A stretch of 64,000 nucleotides of DNA from Tenacibaculum holothuriorum. Lineage in GTDB: Bacteria; Bacteroidota; Bacteroidia; Flavobacteriales; Flavobacteriaceae. This document shows positions 8,024 to 16,255 of this stretch, piece by piece; the stretch's first letter is position 1, and each line of letters opens with the position of its first letter. Both the position numbers and the translations under genes were made by a program. The notes beneath the pieces were generated by a model. It saw only the letters and a list, made by a program, of their open reading frames with translations, was not told the origin of the DNA and did no database searches. Location: positions 124,001 to 188,000 of the forward strand of contig NZ_LAPZ01000002.1 in assembly GCF_002120225.1 (NCBI RefSeq). Direction: 5' to 3'.

Positions 8024-8905
8024 ATGACAACATCTTCTTACGATTCTTTCCAAAAAAGGCGCTTACAGTCTTCGTATGTTTCGGTAGTAGTTAGTATTTC
8101 ATTAGTACTTTTTATGATTGGTGTTTTAGGTTTAGTTTTATTAAAATCTACTAGAGTTGCCAATCACTTCAAAGAAAAAGTGGTAATGACACTGTTTTTA
8201 AAAGATGACGTTACCAAAAAGCAAGTTACCGATTTACAAAAACATATTCAAAAACAAGGTTTTACTAAACGAATAACTTACGTAACAAAAGAGCAAGCAG
8301 CCAAAATTTACAAGAGAGATTTAGGAGAAGACTTTTTAAAATTTTTAGGAGACAATCCTTTAAAAAACGGATTAGACATTTATTTAAAAGCCGAATATGT
8401 AACTCCAGAAAAAATGACTCAAATTGAAAAAGATTTCAATAAAAATAATTTTGTTGCCGAAGTGAATTACGACAAACCTTTGGTTGAGTTACTTACAAAA
8501 AACATTCAACGAATGAGCTTTTGGTTACTGGTTTTAAGCGGATTTTTCGGCTTAGTTGCTATTATATTAATTAACAGTTCAATTCGACTATCCATCTATT
8601 CAAAAAGGTTTAACATTAAAACAATGCAAATGGTAGGTGCTACCAAGAGTTTTATTAGAAAACCTTTTATATGGCAAAGTATAAAACTAGGTTTATTAGG
8701 AGCAGTAATTGCTATGATATGCTTAGGATTTTTAATTTATTATGTTGATAAATACATTCCAACACTAGCGCTTTTAAAAGATTATATTACTTTAGGATAT
8801 GTTGCTGGAGGAATTATTTTTGTCGCTTTCTTTATTACTTGGATTAGTACATTTTTTGCAACACAACGATTCTTGAATTTACAAACCAACGATTTGTATT
8901 ATTAA
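8024..8905 (+). CDS. ftsX: cell division protein FtsX-type permease
   Basis: The 293-aa protein has the FtsX layout. A cytoplasmic N-terminus (FQKRRLQSSY) leads to the first membrane helix (about residues 20-42). A periplasmic domain with YVTKEQAAKIYKRDLGEDF and FLGDNPL follows, then three C-terminal helices. With the ATPase FtsE, encoded elsewhere, it controls peptidoglycan hydrolases at the division site. The next gene begins one base after its stop codon, and the order ftsX-DUF3098-uppP-truB is a conserved Bacteroidota cluster, so these four genes are probably one operon. Confidence 0.92.
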   Translation: MTTSSYDSFQKRRLQSSYVSVVVSISLVLFMIGVLGLVLLKSTRVANHFKEKVVMTLFLKDDVTKKQVTDLQKHIQKQGFTKRITYVTKEQAAKIYKRDLGEDFLKFLGDNPLKNGLDIYLKAEYVTPEKMTQIEKDFNKNNFVAEVNYDKPLVELLTKNIQRMSFWLLVLSGFFGLVAIILINSSIRLSIYSKRFNIKTMQMVGATKSFIRKPFIWQSIKLGLLGAVIAMICLGFLIYYVDKYIPTLALLKDYITLGYVAGGIIFVAFFITWISTFFATQRFLNLQTNDLYY

Positions 8906-8906
8906 C

Positions 8907-9155
8907 ATGGAAAAAGACAACAAAAAAACAGAAAATACTAGTTTCTTATTCGGAAAAAGAAACTACATAATTATGCTAATTGGATTGGCGGTAATTGCTT
9001 TAGGATTTATTCTTATGGCTGGTGGCGGTAGTGACGACCCAAATGTTTTTAACCCAGAAATTTATAGTTGGCGACGTATTCGTTTAGCGCCAACACTAGT
9101 AATTATTGGTTTAGGAATTGAAATTTATGCTATTTTAGCCAACCCAAAAAAATAA
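8907..9155 (+). CDS. DUF3098 small membrane protein
   Basis: The 82-aa protein has two membrane helices (about residues 19-38 and 59-76) joined by GGGSDDPNVFNPEIYSWRRI. The phrase EIYSWRRIRLAPTLVIIG is characteristic of the DUF3098 family. Its function is unknown. It is sandwiched between ftsX (1-nt gap) and uppP (2-nt gap), which strongly implies cotranscription. A link to envelope or division biology is suggested by position only. Confidence 0.9.
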   Translation: MEKDNKKTENTSFLFGKRNYIIMLIGLAVIALGFILMAGGGSDDPNVFNPEIYSWRRIRLAPTLVIIGLGIEIYAILANPKK

Positions 9156-9157
9156 GC

Positions 9158-9952
9158 ATGGATATTTTTGAAGCTATCATCCTTGGAATTATTCAAGGAC
9201 TTACCGAATTTTTACCTGTTTCATCTAGTGGTCATTTAGAATTAGCCAAAGCTATTTTAGGAGACAATTCTGTACCAGAAGAAAGTTTAACATTTACAGT
9301 TGTTTTACATTTTGCAACTGCATTAAGTACTTTGGTAATTTTCAGAAAAGAAGTTACCGAAATATTCAAAGGACTCTTTCAATTCAAATGGAACGAAGAA
9401 ACTCAATTCTCTTTAAAAATTATTCTCTCAATGATTCCTGCTGTAATTATCGGATTATTGTTTGAAGAGCAGTTAGAATCGTTTTTTGGAGGAAAAATTC
9501 TTTTCGTTGGTGCAATGTTATTAGTTACAGCCTTGTTACTTCTTTTAGCAGACAGAGCAAAAAACACCGATAAAAGTGTATCATTCAGTAGTGCTTTAAT
9601 CGTTGGTATTTCTCAAGCAATTGCTATGTTACCAGGAATTTCAAGATCGGGTGCTACGATATCGACCTCAGTATTACTAGGAATTGATCGCACTAAAGCA
9701 GCTCGTTTTTCTTTTTTAATGGTAGTTCCATTAATTTTTGGTAAAATAGCCAAAGACCTTTTAAGTGGAGATCTTAACTTTCATTCTTCAGAAATCGTTC
9801 CTATTTCAGCAGGATTTATTGCCGCTTTCGTTTCTGGTCTTTTAGCTTGCACTTGGATGATTGCTCTTGTAAAGAAAAGTAAACTATCATATTTTTCTAT
9901 TTACTGTGCGGTAGTGGGTATAATTGCCATTGCTTTTTCTTTAATAAACTAA
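9158..9952 (+). CDS. uppP: undecaprenyl-diphosphate phosphatase
   Basis: This integral membrane enzyme removes a phosphate from undecaprenyl diphosphate to recycle the lipid carrier for peptidoglycan and other glycans. The 264-aa protein has both signature motifs: GLTEFLPVSSSGHLELA near the N-terminus and PGISRSGATISTSVLLG in the middle, within about eight membrane helices. It lies 2 nt after the DUF3098 gene and 28 nt before truB. High expression is known to give bacitracin tolerance in this family. Confidence 0.96.
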   Translation: MDIFEAIILGIIQGLTEFLPVSSSGHLELAKAILGDNSVPEESLTFTVVLHFATALSTLVIFRKEVTEIFKGLFQFKWNEETQFSLKIILSMIPAVIIGLLFEEQLESFFGGKILFVGAMLLVTALLLLLADRAKNTDKSVSFSSALIVGISQAIAMLPGISRSGATISTSVLLGIDRTKAARFSFLMVVPLIFGKIAKDLLSGDLNFHSSEIVPISAGFIAAFVSGLLACTWMIALVKKSKLSYFSIYCAVVGIIAIAFSLIN

Positions 9953-9980
9953 CTTACTTTTCTTTTAAACTTTGATATTG

Positions 9981-10673
9981 ATGACTGCGGAAGATTATAA
10001 AAACGGACAAGTACTATTGATTGACAAACCTTTAGAATGGACATCTTTCCAAGTAGTAAATAAGCTTCGTTGGCATATTAGAAAGCGCTTTGATATTAAA
10101 AAAATTAAAGTTGGGCATGCAGGAACTTTAGACCCGTTAGCTACAGGTTTATTAATTATTTGTACAGGAAAACAAACTAAAAGTATAGAAACATATCAAG
10201 GTCAAATTAAAGAATATACGGGTGAATTCACCTTGGGTTCAACCACACCTAGTTACGATTTAGAAACTGAAATTAACGAAACGTTTCCTACCGATCATAT
10301 TACTCCAGAATTGATTAATGAAACATTAACTCAATTTATTGGAGAAATAGATCAAAAACCACCTATTTTTTCTGCAATAAAGAAAGACGGAAAGCGATTA
10401 TATGAATTAGCTCGTCAAGGAAAAACTACCGAAATCAAGTCGAGAAAAGTAACTGTTTCAGAATTTGAAATCACAAAAATCAATGGCAACAAATTTGAGT
10501 TTAGAGTAGTTTGCAGCAAAGGAACTTACATTCGTTCACTAGCCAACGACTTTGGAAAAGCCTTAAACTCTGGTGCTCACTTAAGTGTTTTACGCAGAAC
10601 TAAAATTGGCGATTTTTCGGTTGAAAACGCAGTTAGTATTGATGGATTTATAGAATCTTTAAAAGAAGATTAA
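9981..10673 (+). CDS. truB: tRNA pseudouridine(55) synthase
   Basis: The enzyme isomerises U55 in the T-loop of tRNAs. The 230-aa protein shows the GQVLLIDKPLEWTSFQVVN start, the catalytic motif HAGTLDPLATGLL with its essential Asp, and CSKGTYIRSLANDFG further on. ATG at 9981 is chosen because two in-frame TTG codons just upstream would only add MIL. It closes the ftsX cluster and ends 2 nt before a convergent gene. Confidence 0.95.
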   Translation: MTAEDYKNGQVLLIDKPLEWTSFQVVNKLRWHIRKRFDIKKIKVGHAGTLDPLATGLLIICTGKQTKSIETYQGQIKEYTGEFTLGSTTPSYDLETEINETFPTDHITPELINETLTQFIGEIDQKPPIFSAIKKDGKRLYELARQGKTTEIKSRKVTVSEFEITKINGNKFEFRVVCSKGTYIRSLANDFGKALNSGAHLSVLRRTKIGDFSVENAVSIDGFIESLKED

Positions 10674-10674
10674 A

Positions 10675-11649
10675 TTACTTCTTCACAAACTTAAAAGCCT
10701 TATGTTTTTTAACTTTTAAAAAGAAAATTCCTTTAGATAAATCCTCAATATTTATTTGTTCTTGAGTTATTTTTCCTGATAAAACTTGTTTTCCTAAAAC
10801 AGACACTATAGTAAATTCTTCTCCAATTAATTCTGTAGGTACTTTAATTAATTTAGAAGTTGGATTTGGATATACTTTTAAACTCTTTAAAGAAACATTA
10901 TCTACCCCTAAAGTAGTTACTTCAAAAGTTTCTGAAGAAATTCTTTGCCCGTTCTTTTCCATTTCTACTCTATACTTTCCTACCTCGGTAACTTTATATG
11001 TTTTTTGATTTGCACCAGAAATAGAGGTTTGATTTGCTGCATTTATCCATTGATAAGAATCCGCATCTATCTTAGCAGAAAGTTCATCTCCTGTATTTTC
11101 TACCGATGTATCATTAGTAGTTTGCGCTATGGTAACATTACTCTTTTGCACTAAGCATCCATTTTGATCTTGTGCAGAAACTGTATAATCTCCAGGAGCT
11201 AAATCAGAAAAAACATTGGTCGAAATATATTGCGTTCCTGTTAAATTATACACATAAGGTGGTACACCTCCAGTAACATTCATTATAATGACTCCACTTG
11301 ATACTGTACCAGAATCTATTACCTCAACTGTCATATTTAAAGCAGCTGGCTCTACTATAGTTACAGTATTTGAATCGGTTTGAGTATTATTACTATCTAT
11401 TACTCTAACATAAAATTCACCTGCACATAACCCACTAAAAGTATTAGATGTAGCTGTAGCTACCGACACATTAGAAGCATTGAACAATTCATAATTATAA
11501 TTTCCAGAACCTCCTGAAGCATTTACCGTTATTAGTCCGTCACAAGTTCCATTACAAGTCACGTTACTAGCTGTAATTGTAACAGTAAGGTTTTGAGCTA
11601 TTAATTGTGTAGATAGAATTATAAAAAGTAAAATGAATACTTTTCTCAT
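10675..11649 (-). CDS. secreted protein with SprB-like repeats and T9SS type A sorting domain
   Basis: The 324-aa precursor has a signal peptide ending LIAQ. Two SprB-type repeats follow (NVTCNGTCDGLITVNASGG and a second starting near residue 105), each ending in a D(S/Q)N turn. A short Ig-like segment comes next. The C-terminal domain of about 75 residues shows SLKVYPNPTSKLIKV, GKQVLSG, INIEDLSKGIFFLKV and KFVKK. This is the classical type A C-terminal sorting signal for type IX secretion, so the protein should be exported across the outer membrane and may be surface-bound. The ligand is unknown. Confidence 0.9.
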   Translation of the reverse strand: MRKVFILLFIILSTQLIAQNLTVTITASNVTCNGTCDGLITVNASGGSGNYNYELFNASNVSVATATSNTFSGLCAGEFYVRVIDSNNTQTDSNTVTIVEPAALNMTVEVIDSGTVSSGVIIMNVTGGVPPYVYNLTGTQYISTNVFSDLAPGDYTVSAQDQNGCLVQKSNVTIAQTTNDTSVENTGDELSAKIDADSYQWINAANQTSISGANQKTYKVTEVGKYRVEMEKNGQRISSETFEVTTLGVDNVSLKSLKVYPNPTSKLIKVPTELIGEEFTIVSVLGKQVLSGKITQEQINIEDLSKGIFFLKVKKHKAFKFVKK

Positions 11650-11676
11650 AGCGTAAAATATTTAATATAATTTAAA

Positions 11677-12156
11677 TTATAAGAATCTATTGTACCAACT
11701 TTCGGTAATTGGTACTTCCCAATAGTTTTCTAATTCTTCTTTAGTTTGAATTAGATTATCGAAAACAACCGTTTTAGCTGACACCGATTTATTCTTTAGC
11801 AATTTCTTAAACTCTTTTAACTCTTTGTATTGAACATGTTCTCCTTGCTTAAAACATACATTCATTTTGTCTAACAATTCAATATCGTATTCTTGCTGTA
11901 GTTGTAAAACAAAAGCTACTTTTTTGTCAATATCAGCATTTACAATTTCTGAATTTTCTTCAACAGCAAAGACAACAAACCTGTTATATAACAACGAAAA
12001 AGAAGCTAAAAAACCTTCGTCTTCTAACTTCCATGTGTTAATAAACTCTTCTATTTTTTGTTGTAAACCTTCTATTTCTTGCGGATAGAATTTTCTACTC
12101 GAAGGATATACCCAAACTTTGGCTTGACTCGATAAATCTTTAAATGCTGTAAACAT
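11677..12156 (-). CDS. conserved Bacteroidota protein of unknown function
   Basis: The 159-aa protein is soluble, rich in Lys, Glu and aromatic residues, and has no signal peptide. Features are the N-terminal KVWVYPSSRKFY, a central FSLLYNRFVVFAVEE and a conserved-looking end TESWYNRFL. I recognise it as a widespread Bacteroidota family that databases sometimes label ABC transporter ATPase. No Walker A or signature motif is present, so that label is not supported. It lies between the T9SS cargo gene (27 nt) and the thioredoxin-like gene (43 nt), all on the minus strand. Confidence 0.8.
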   Translation of the reverse strand: MFTAFKDLSSQAKVWVYPSSRKFYPQEIEGLQQKIEEFINTWKLEDEGFLASFSLLYNRFVVFAVEENSEIVNADIDKKVAFVLQLQQEYDIELLDKMNVCFKQGEHVQYKELKEFKKLLKNKSVSAKTVVFDNLIQTKEELENYWEVPITESWYNRFL

Positions 12157-12199
12157 GCCGCAAATATAAGCACATGAATCTTAGCTTATTGAAAACTTT

Positions 12200-12793
12200 T
12201 TACTTTTTTAAAATAGCCACAATATCTTCTTGTACATTTACTCCTTTGTCTTTGTTATACCAAACTTGTAAATCTTTTTTGAAGTCAGCATCTAAGCTTC
12301 CATTAGCTTCTTTGTAGTCTTTCACCATCTTAGTTGCAACAGTAGGTCTTGGTCCCCAAGTATCAACAACATTTGTCTCTTCATCGAGAATAATTACTTT
12401 AGGAATAGATCTACCTCCGTTGGTTAAAAACTCATCCATAAGTGGTAAGTTTTCATCTCTTAAAACTAATTTTAAAGAAATATTTTTATTGATTTCAGCT
12501 ATTTTATTTAAAACAGGAATGTTCTGAGCTGCATCACCACACCAACCTTCTGTTAATACTAAAAATGTTTGTGGTGTATCTACACTCTCTACAAAAGATT
12601 TGGTTTCTTCAGATAATTTAATCGTCTTGTCCAAACGCTTCATACGCTTGTCATTTAATTTACTATAATTAAGTAAAGCATCTGATTGGTTTGGTCCTGT
12701 AGATTTTCCTTCAGCTAGTAAATTACTTACCAACTCTCTATATTCTGTATAATTAATTGCTTTTGTTAACGACTTATTGATAAGCTCTTTCAT
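12200..12793 (-). CDS. thioredoxin-family protein with single-Cys WCGDA site
   Basis: The 197-aa cytoplasmic protein has an N-terminal helical segment and a thioredoxin fold from about residue 75. The active-site position reads TEGWCGDAAQNIP, so only one Cys remains where WCXXC would be. The cis-Pro region is visible in GRSIPKVIILD, followed by TWGPRP. Members of this family occur widely in Bacteroidota and have no settled substrate. A monothiol role is inferred. The promoter region upstream carries two exact -7 elements and a perfect inverted repeat, suggesting regulated expression. Confidence 0.85.
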   Translation of the reverse strand: MKELINKSLTKAINYTEYRELVSNLLAEGKSTGPNQSDALLNYSKLNDKRMKRLDKTIKLSEETKSFVESVDTPQTFLVLTEGWCGDAAQNIPVLNKIAEINKNISLKLVLRDENLPLMDEFLTNGGRSIPKVIILDEETNVVDTWGPRPTVATKMVKDYKEANGSLDADFKKDLQVWYNKDKGVNVQEDIVAILKK

Positions 12794-12846
12794 TTACCTT
12801 ATATTTTTAAGAGTCATAAAAACTTATGACATTTTACAACATATTG

Positions 12847-12854
12847 CAAAAGTA
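12847..12854 (-). promoter_or_regulatory. -7 element, proximal promoter of the thioredoxin-family gene
   Basis: On the minus strand the sequence reads TACTTTTG, an exact TAnnTTTG. It lies 53 nt before the ATG at 12793. A second copy lies at 12903-12910. Confidence 0.55.
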
Positions 12855-12875
12855 TATCGAATACTTAATTTAATA

Positions 12876-12891
12876 TGTAACACGAGTTACA
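12876..12891. promoter_or_regulatory. inverted repeat TGTAAC-N4-GTTACA, probable regulator site
   Basis: This perfect 6+6 bp palindrome with a 4-nt spacer lies 21 bp upstream of the proximal -7 element on the minus strand, overlapping where a -33 element would be. Spacing and symmetry fit a dimeric activator or repressor of the Crp/Fnr or MerR kind. The regulator is not identified. Confidence 0.5.
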
Positions 12892-12902
12892 TTAAACTTT
12901 TG

Positions 12903-12910
12903 CAAAAGTA
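12903..12910 (-). promoter_or_regulatory. -7 element, distal promoter of the thioredoxin-family gene
   Basis: Minus-strand TACTTTTG, inside a repeated block TTGCAAAAGTATA that also contains the proximal element. It lies upstream of the TGTAAC palindrome, so transcripts from here would include that palindrome. Confidence 0.45.
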
Positions 12911-12916
12911 TAGTCG

Positions 12917-12942
12917 TAAAAAAAGCGTGTACTTACACGCTT
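12917..12942 (-). terminator. terminator overlapping the end of the threonine dehydrogenase gene
   Basis: An 8-bp stem AAGCGTGT (12923-12930) / ACACGCTT (12935-12942) with a 4-nt loop is followed on the minus strand by a run of T. The stem includes the last codons and the stop of the upstream gene. Confidence 0.8.
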
Positions 12943-13898
12943 AATTCTTTAGATATTTTTGTTCTTAAATTGGTTAACATTTCGGTTGTCATGCTTTCTA
13001 AATCAAACTCGTGTTGCCATTTCCAATCATCTCTTGCTGCGGTATCATCAATAATTTGAGGCCAGCTATCGGCAATATCTTGTCTAAAATCTGGATTGTA
13101 TGAAATAGTAAATTCTGGAATGTGCTTTTGAATTTCAGCAGTAATTTCTTCTGGAGTAAAACTTATTGCTGCTAAATTATAAGAAGTTCTTACTTTAATA
13201 CTTTCTTCTGGTGCTTGCATTAGTTGAATTGTTGCATTTACAGCATCGTTCATATACATCATTGGCAAACGAGTTTTAGCACTTAAAAAACATTCGTACG
13301 TTCCTTTTTGTAATGCGTCAATATAAATGTCTACCGCATAATCTGTAGTTCCTCCTCCTGGTAAAGTTTTCCAACTAATAATTCCTGGGTAACGAATACT
13401 TCTTACATCTACTCCATATTTTGCATGGTAATAATTACACCAATGCTCTCCAGATATTTTACTAATACCATAAACCGTAGAAGGTTCCATAACCGTTTGT
13501 TGTGGTGTATTAATTTTTGGAGAAGTAGGTCCGAAAGCAGCCATAGAACTTGGCCAATATATTTTTTGAATATGTTTTTCTCTTGCTAGTTCTAAAACAG
13601 CTAATAAAGAAGTCATATTTAAGTCCCAGGCTTTTTGAGGATGCTTTTCTGCTGTTGCAGATAACATTGCCGCCATTAAATATACCTGAGTAACCTCATA
13701 CTTTTTTATAACAGCTAAAATCCCTTCTTTATCGGTTGCATCTAAAATTTCAAACGGACCTTCATTTAACATCTCTTCTGAGCCTTTTCTAATATCTGAA
13801 GCTATTACATTATTACCTCCATATACGGTTCTTAACTTTTGTGTTAATTCTGTACCTATTTGCCCACAAGCTCCTATTATTAAAATCGTGTCACTCAT
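12933..13898 (-). CDS. L-threonine 3-dehydrogenase, short-chain (epimerase-like) type
   Basis: The 321-aa protein is an extended SDR with the NAD-binding GACGQIGTELTQ, the catalytic Ser/Tyr/Lys in WPSSMAAFGPTSP and STVYGISKISGE, and a C-terminal substrate region ending near DDTAARDDWKW. This pattern matches the NAD-dependent L-threonine dehydrogenases of the UDP-galactose-epimerase family known from flavobacteria. They make 2-amino-3-ketobutyrate, which is split to glycine and acetyl-CoA. Its terminator overlaps the 3' end of the gene. A plain sugar-nucleotide epimerase is the main alternative, but the Ser-Met-Ala-Ala context favours threonine dehydrogenase. Confidence 0.85.
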   Translation of the reverse strand: MSDTILIIGACGQIGTELTQKLRTVYGGNNVIASDIRKGSEEMLNEGPFEILDATDKEGILAVIKKYEVTQVYLMAAMLSATAEKHPQKAWDLNMTSLLAVLELAREKHIQKIYWPSSMAAFGPTSPKINTPQQTVMEPSTVYGISKISGEHWCNYYHAKYGVDVRSIRYPGIISWKTLPGGGTTDYAVDIYIDALQKGTYECFLSAKTRLPMMYMNDAVNATIQLMQAPEESIKVRTSYNLAAISFTPEEITAEIQKHIPEFTISYNPDFRQDIADSWPQIIDDTAARDDWKWQHEFDLESMTTEMLTNLRTKISKELSV

Positions 13899-13925
13899 TT
13901 TTAAAATGTCAAAAAATTATATTTA

Positions 13926-13933
13926 CAAAAGTA
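13926..13933 (-). promoter_or_regulatory. -7 element of the threonine dehydrogenase gene
   Basis: Minus-strand TACTTTTG matches TAnnTTTG and lies 27 nt upstream of the ATG at 13898. No TTG was found at the -33 position. Confidence 0.5.
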
Positions 13934-14079
13934 TTAAATTTCATTTTTCGTAAAAATGTTTTATCAAAATTTAACTATACATAATTATCACACTTCAATC
14001 CATTGAAAATTAAGGTTTAACTTTTTATTAAAAACTTACGAATTAAAAAGTGTAATTTTACCCCGTTAATTTTTACAGT

Positions 14080-14715
14080 ATGTTAAAGCATTTTTTAGGA
14101 TATATTTTACTTGTTCTGTTATTGATTTCTTGTGGTGACAACAATGATAAAAAGAAAGAGACTGTAGTTGCAGATAGATCTGACATGAATGTTACTAAAC
14201 AATATACTGTACCTTCTAAACTTTCTTCTATTTCTGAAAAGGAAATGAAAAAATGGAAAGAATATCATCAATTGGTTGACTTTATAAAAAGATATGAAAA
14301 AATTTCTCCTAGCAAAGCTTTAAGTAATGTTTTAGAACTTAAAGACATTACCAAAAAGTTTAAAGACACCATTAGAGTTAACGATTTAAAAACTAGAGCT
14401 TTTAGAGCTCGACTAAACGTATTTAACAATGAAGTTTTACGTTTAGCAGACATGAGTTATATCGGAGTTATTTCTGCAAAACAAATTAACGAACAAGTTG
14501 CTAAAGTAAATTTAATTTATAGTAGTATTAATGACAAGGTAAATGCCGTTTATGCTAAAAAAGAATTTGATAAAACTATAAATCTTGATAACTTTTTTCA
14601 GTTAGATTCCACCAAACCTAGAAAGAGAAAAACTGTAAATCCATCTGCTTTAAAAGATACCAAACAGTTACAGAAAGACTCTAAACTTGAACTAAAAGAA
14701 ATGAATATCCCTTAA
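14080..14715 (+). CDS. lipoprotein of unknown function, coiled-coil rich
   Basis: The 211-aa precursor has a lipoprotein signal (LLISCGDNND). The mature part is charged and mostly helical, with the Lys/Glu-rich segment SEKEMKKWKEYHQLVDF and a long predicted helix from about residue 90 to 165. The Lys/Asp-rich C-terminal tail is low complexity. No domain was recognised. The gene ends convergently with the next lipoprotein gene, and the two stop codons share the four bases TTAA. Confidence 0.7.
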   Translation: MLKHFLGYILLVLLLISCGDNNDKKKETVVADRSDMNVTKQYTVPSKLSSISEKEMKKWKEYHQLVDFIKRYEKISPSKALSNVLELKDITKKFKDTIRVNDLKTRAFRARLNVFNNEVLRLADMSYIGVISAKQINEQVAKVNLIYSSINDKVNAVYAKKEFDKTINLDNFFQLDSTKPRKRKTVNPSALKDTKQLQKDSKLELKEMNIP

Positions 14716-15140
14716 TTTTTAAGTTTAGACAACTTAAAAATTTCATCTACAAGTGCTTTAAGTTCTTTTGGCGGATTTCCATCATCAAAAGTACAAGATG
14801 TATATACATCGTTATTTTTCTTTACTTGTATCTCTGCGTGTAAAGCACCATCTGTATTTCTTTTATTACTTGGAGCCTGTAAATCTTTCATAGTAACCAG
14901 ATTCACCTCCTTTAACATACTTAACAAATACTGTTTTTGTTTATCAGTTAATCTGATCTCTTTCTTCTTTGAATTTACAGATGTATAAATCACATTATCT
15001 TTTACTAGAATTTCTTTACTACTCCCTCTTGTGTGCGCTTTATAAACAATTTCTTTTATCGATGATACTTGTTGTTGAGCCGAACAGCTACTAAACACCG
15101 TAGTAAAAATCAATATGATTATAGTTAAATATTTTCTCAT
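14712..15140 (-). CDS. small lipoprotein of unknown function
   Basis: The 142-aa precursor has a signal peptide and lipobox (VFSSCSAQQ). The mature domain of about 120 residues has alternating strands (EIVYKAHTRGSSKEILVKDN) and a C-terminal helix (KELKALVDEIFKLSKL). The DGALHAEIQV segment and the lone Cys in YTSCTFDDGNPP may be structural. The function is unknown. It is separated from the upstream metalloprotease gene by a terminator, so it should have its own promoter in the 15141-15205 interval, although no consensus element was found there. Confidence 0.7.
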   Translation of the reverse strand: MRKYLTIIILIFTTVFSSCSAQQQVSSIKEIVYKAHTRGSSKEILVKDNVIYTSVNSKKKEIRLTDKQKQYLLSMLKEVNLVTMKDLQAPSNKRNTDGALHAEIQVKKNNDVYTSCTFDDGNPPKELKALVDEIFKLSKLKN

Positions 15141-15150
15141 AATACTAAAA

Positions 15151-15182
15151 TAAAAAGGCGTTAAAGAAATACCTTAACGCCT
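15151..15182 (-). terminator. terminator of the M43 metalloprotease gene
   Basis: A 9-bp stem AGGCGTTAA (15156-15164) / TTAACGCCT (15174-15182) with a 9-nt loop is followed on the minus strand by TTTTTATTTT. Confidence 0.8.
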
Positions 15183-15205
15183 AAATATACTTATAAAATT
15201 TGATT

Positions 15206-16255
15206 TTAGTTAATCATTGAAGCTCTAGCACCTCCTGTTTGGAAGATAGCTCTCATTCTTGTTTTCTGACCTTCAGAGAACATAGACATACAAGCATCGT
15301 TAGTATAATCCATATAGTTCATAGTCATATCATTTGAACGACAGTTAACTGTTGGGTAAGAAGGACATCCATAGTTTGGAGCATCTGAAGAAGGAGTGTC
15401 TGCTACGAAATCGTCTTGACGACATCTTCCGTCTCCCCAAATATGACGTAAGTTTAAGTAGTGACCTACCTCATGAGTCATAGTACGACCTCCGTTAAAT
15501 GGAGCCTCTACATAACCAGTTGTTCCAAAATATTGTGGAGCACACACAACACCATCAGTAGATAAAGCACCTCCTGGGAATTGAGCATATCCTAAAATTC
15601 CTCCTCCAATATTAGCTACCCAAATATTTAAGTGAGTTTGTGGAGTTACTGGAGGATACGCTTGCTTTACAGCGTTATTAGTTCCCCATTCTGCTCTTGA
15701 ATTAGAATGCCTAAATGTTCCTGCTAAAGTGAATGTAATTTCAGAATCAGCTGCTCTACCAGCAAATTCAGATGGAGTATTACTTGCATCAGAATTTTGT
15801 TTTCTAAAATCATCGTTTAAAACTTTCATTTGAGAAGCAATTTGAGCATCGCTAATATTTTGTTGAGAATTACTATACACAACGTGAACATATACAGGAA
15901 TATTAATAACTCCTAAATTATCGGTAGTTCCACCACCGTTATCTCCACCGTCGCCACCATTGTTTCCTCCATTTCCATTTCCTTTTCCTTTTTTTGCTGC
16001 AAATTGACGAGTAGCATATTCAATATCATACATTTTCTTATATAAACCAGGATTGTCTTTTAATTGCTGATTTAATACTCTCATAGATTGGCATTTTTCA
16101 CCAGCTCCACCTCTTGAATGATCTTCGTCTGTATGAACATAAAAGTCACTCATATCAATCGTTTCTTGAGCTGCTAAGGCATCATCTTTTGAATTCTGCT
16201 GACAACCAATTAGCATTGAAGCAGCTACTGCTAGTGTTAGTAAAGATTTTTTCAT
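15206..16255 (-). CDS. M43-family (pappalysin-like) zinc metalloprotease lipoprotein
   Basis: The 349-aa precursor has a lipoprotein signal (ASMLIGCQQNS), a propeptide-like segment, a Gly/Asn/Asp-rich linker (about residues 88-115) and a catalytic domain. The zinc site is HEVGHYLNLRH, with His261, Glu262, His265 and His271, followed by the Met-turn MNYMDYTNDACMSMFS, as in cytophagalysin-type M43 peptidases. It probably cleaves extracellular proteins. No T9SS C-terminal domain is present, so lipid anchoring replaces secretion. ATG at 16255 is chosen because it starts the signal peptide. Cys pairs in the catalytic domain suggest disulfides. Confidence 0.9.
   Translation of the reverse strand: MKKSLLTLAVAASMLIGCQQNSKDDALAAQETIDMSDFYVHTDEDHSRGGAGEKCQSMRVLNQQLKDNPGLYKKMYDIEYATRQFAAKKGKGNGNGGNNGGDGGDNGGGTTDNLGVINIPVYVHVVYSNSQQNISDAQIASQMKVLNDDFRKQNSDASNTPSEFAGRAADSEITFTLAGTFRHSNSRAEWGTNNAVKQAYPPVTPQTHLNIWVANIGGGILGYAQFPGGALSTDGVVCAPQYFGTTGYVEAPFNGGRTMTHEVGHYLNLRHIWGDGRCRQDDFVADTPSSDAPNYGCPSYPTVNCRSNDMTMNYMDYTNDACMSMFSEGQKTRMRAIFQTGGARASMIN

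Noticed and set aside
11677-12156. Possible label as ABC transporter ATPase
   Set aside because: No Walker A, Walker B or LSGGQ-type motif is present in the 159 residues.
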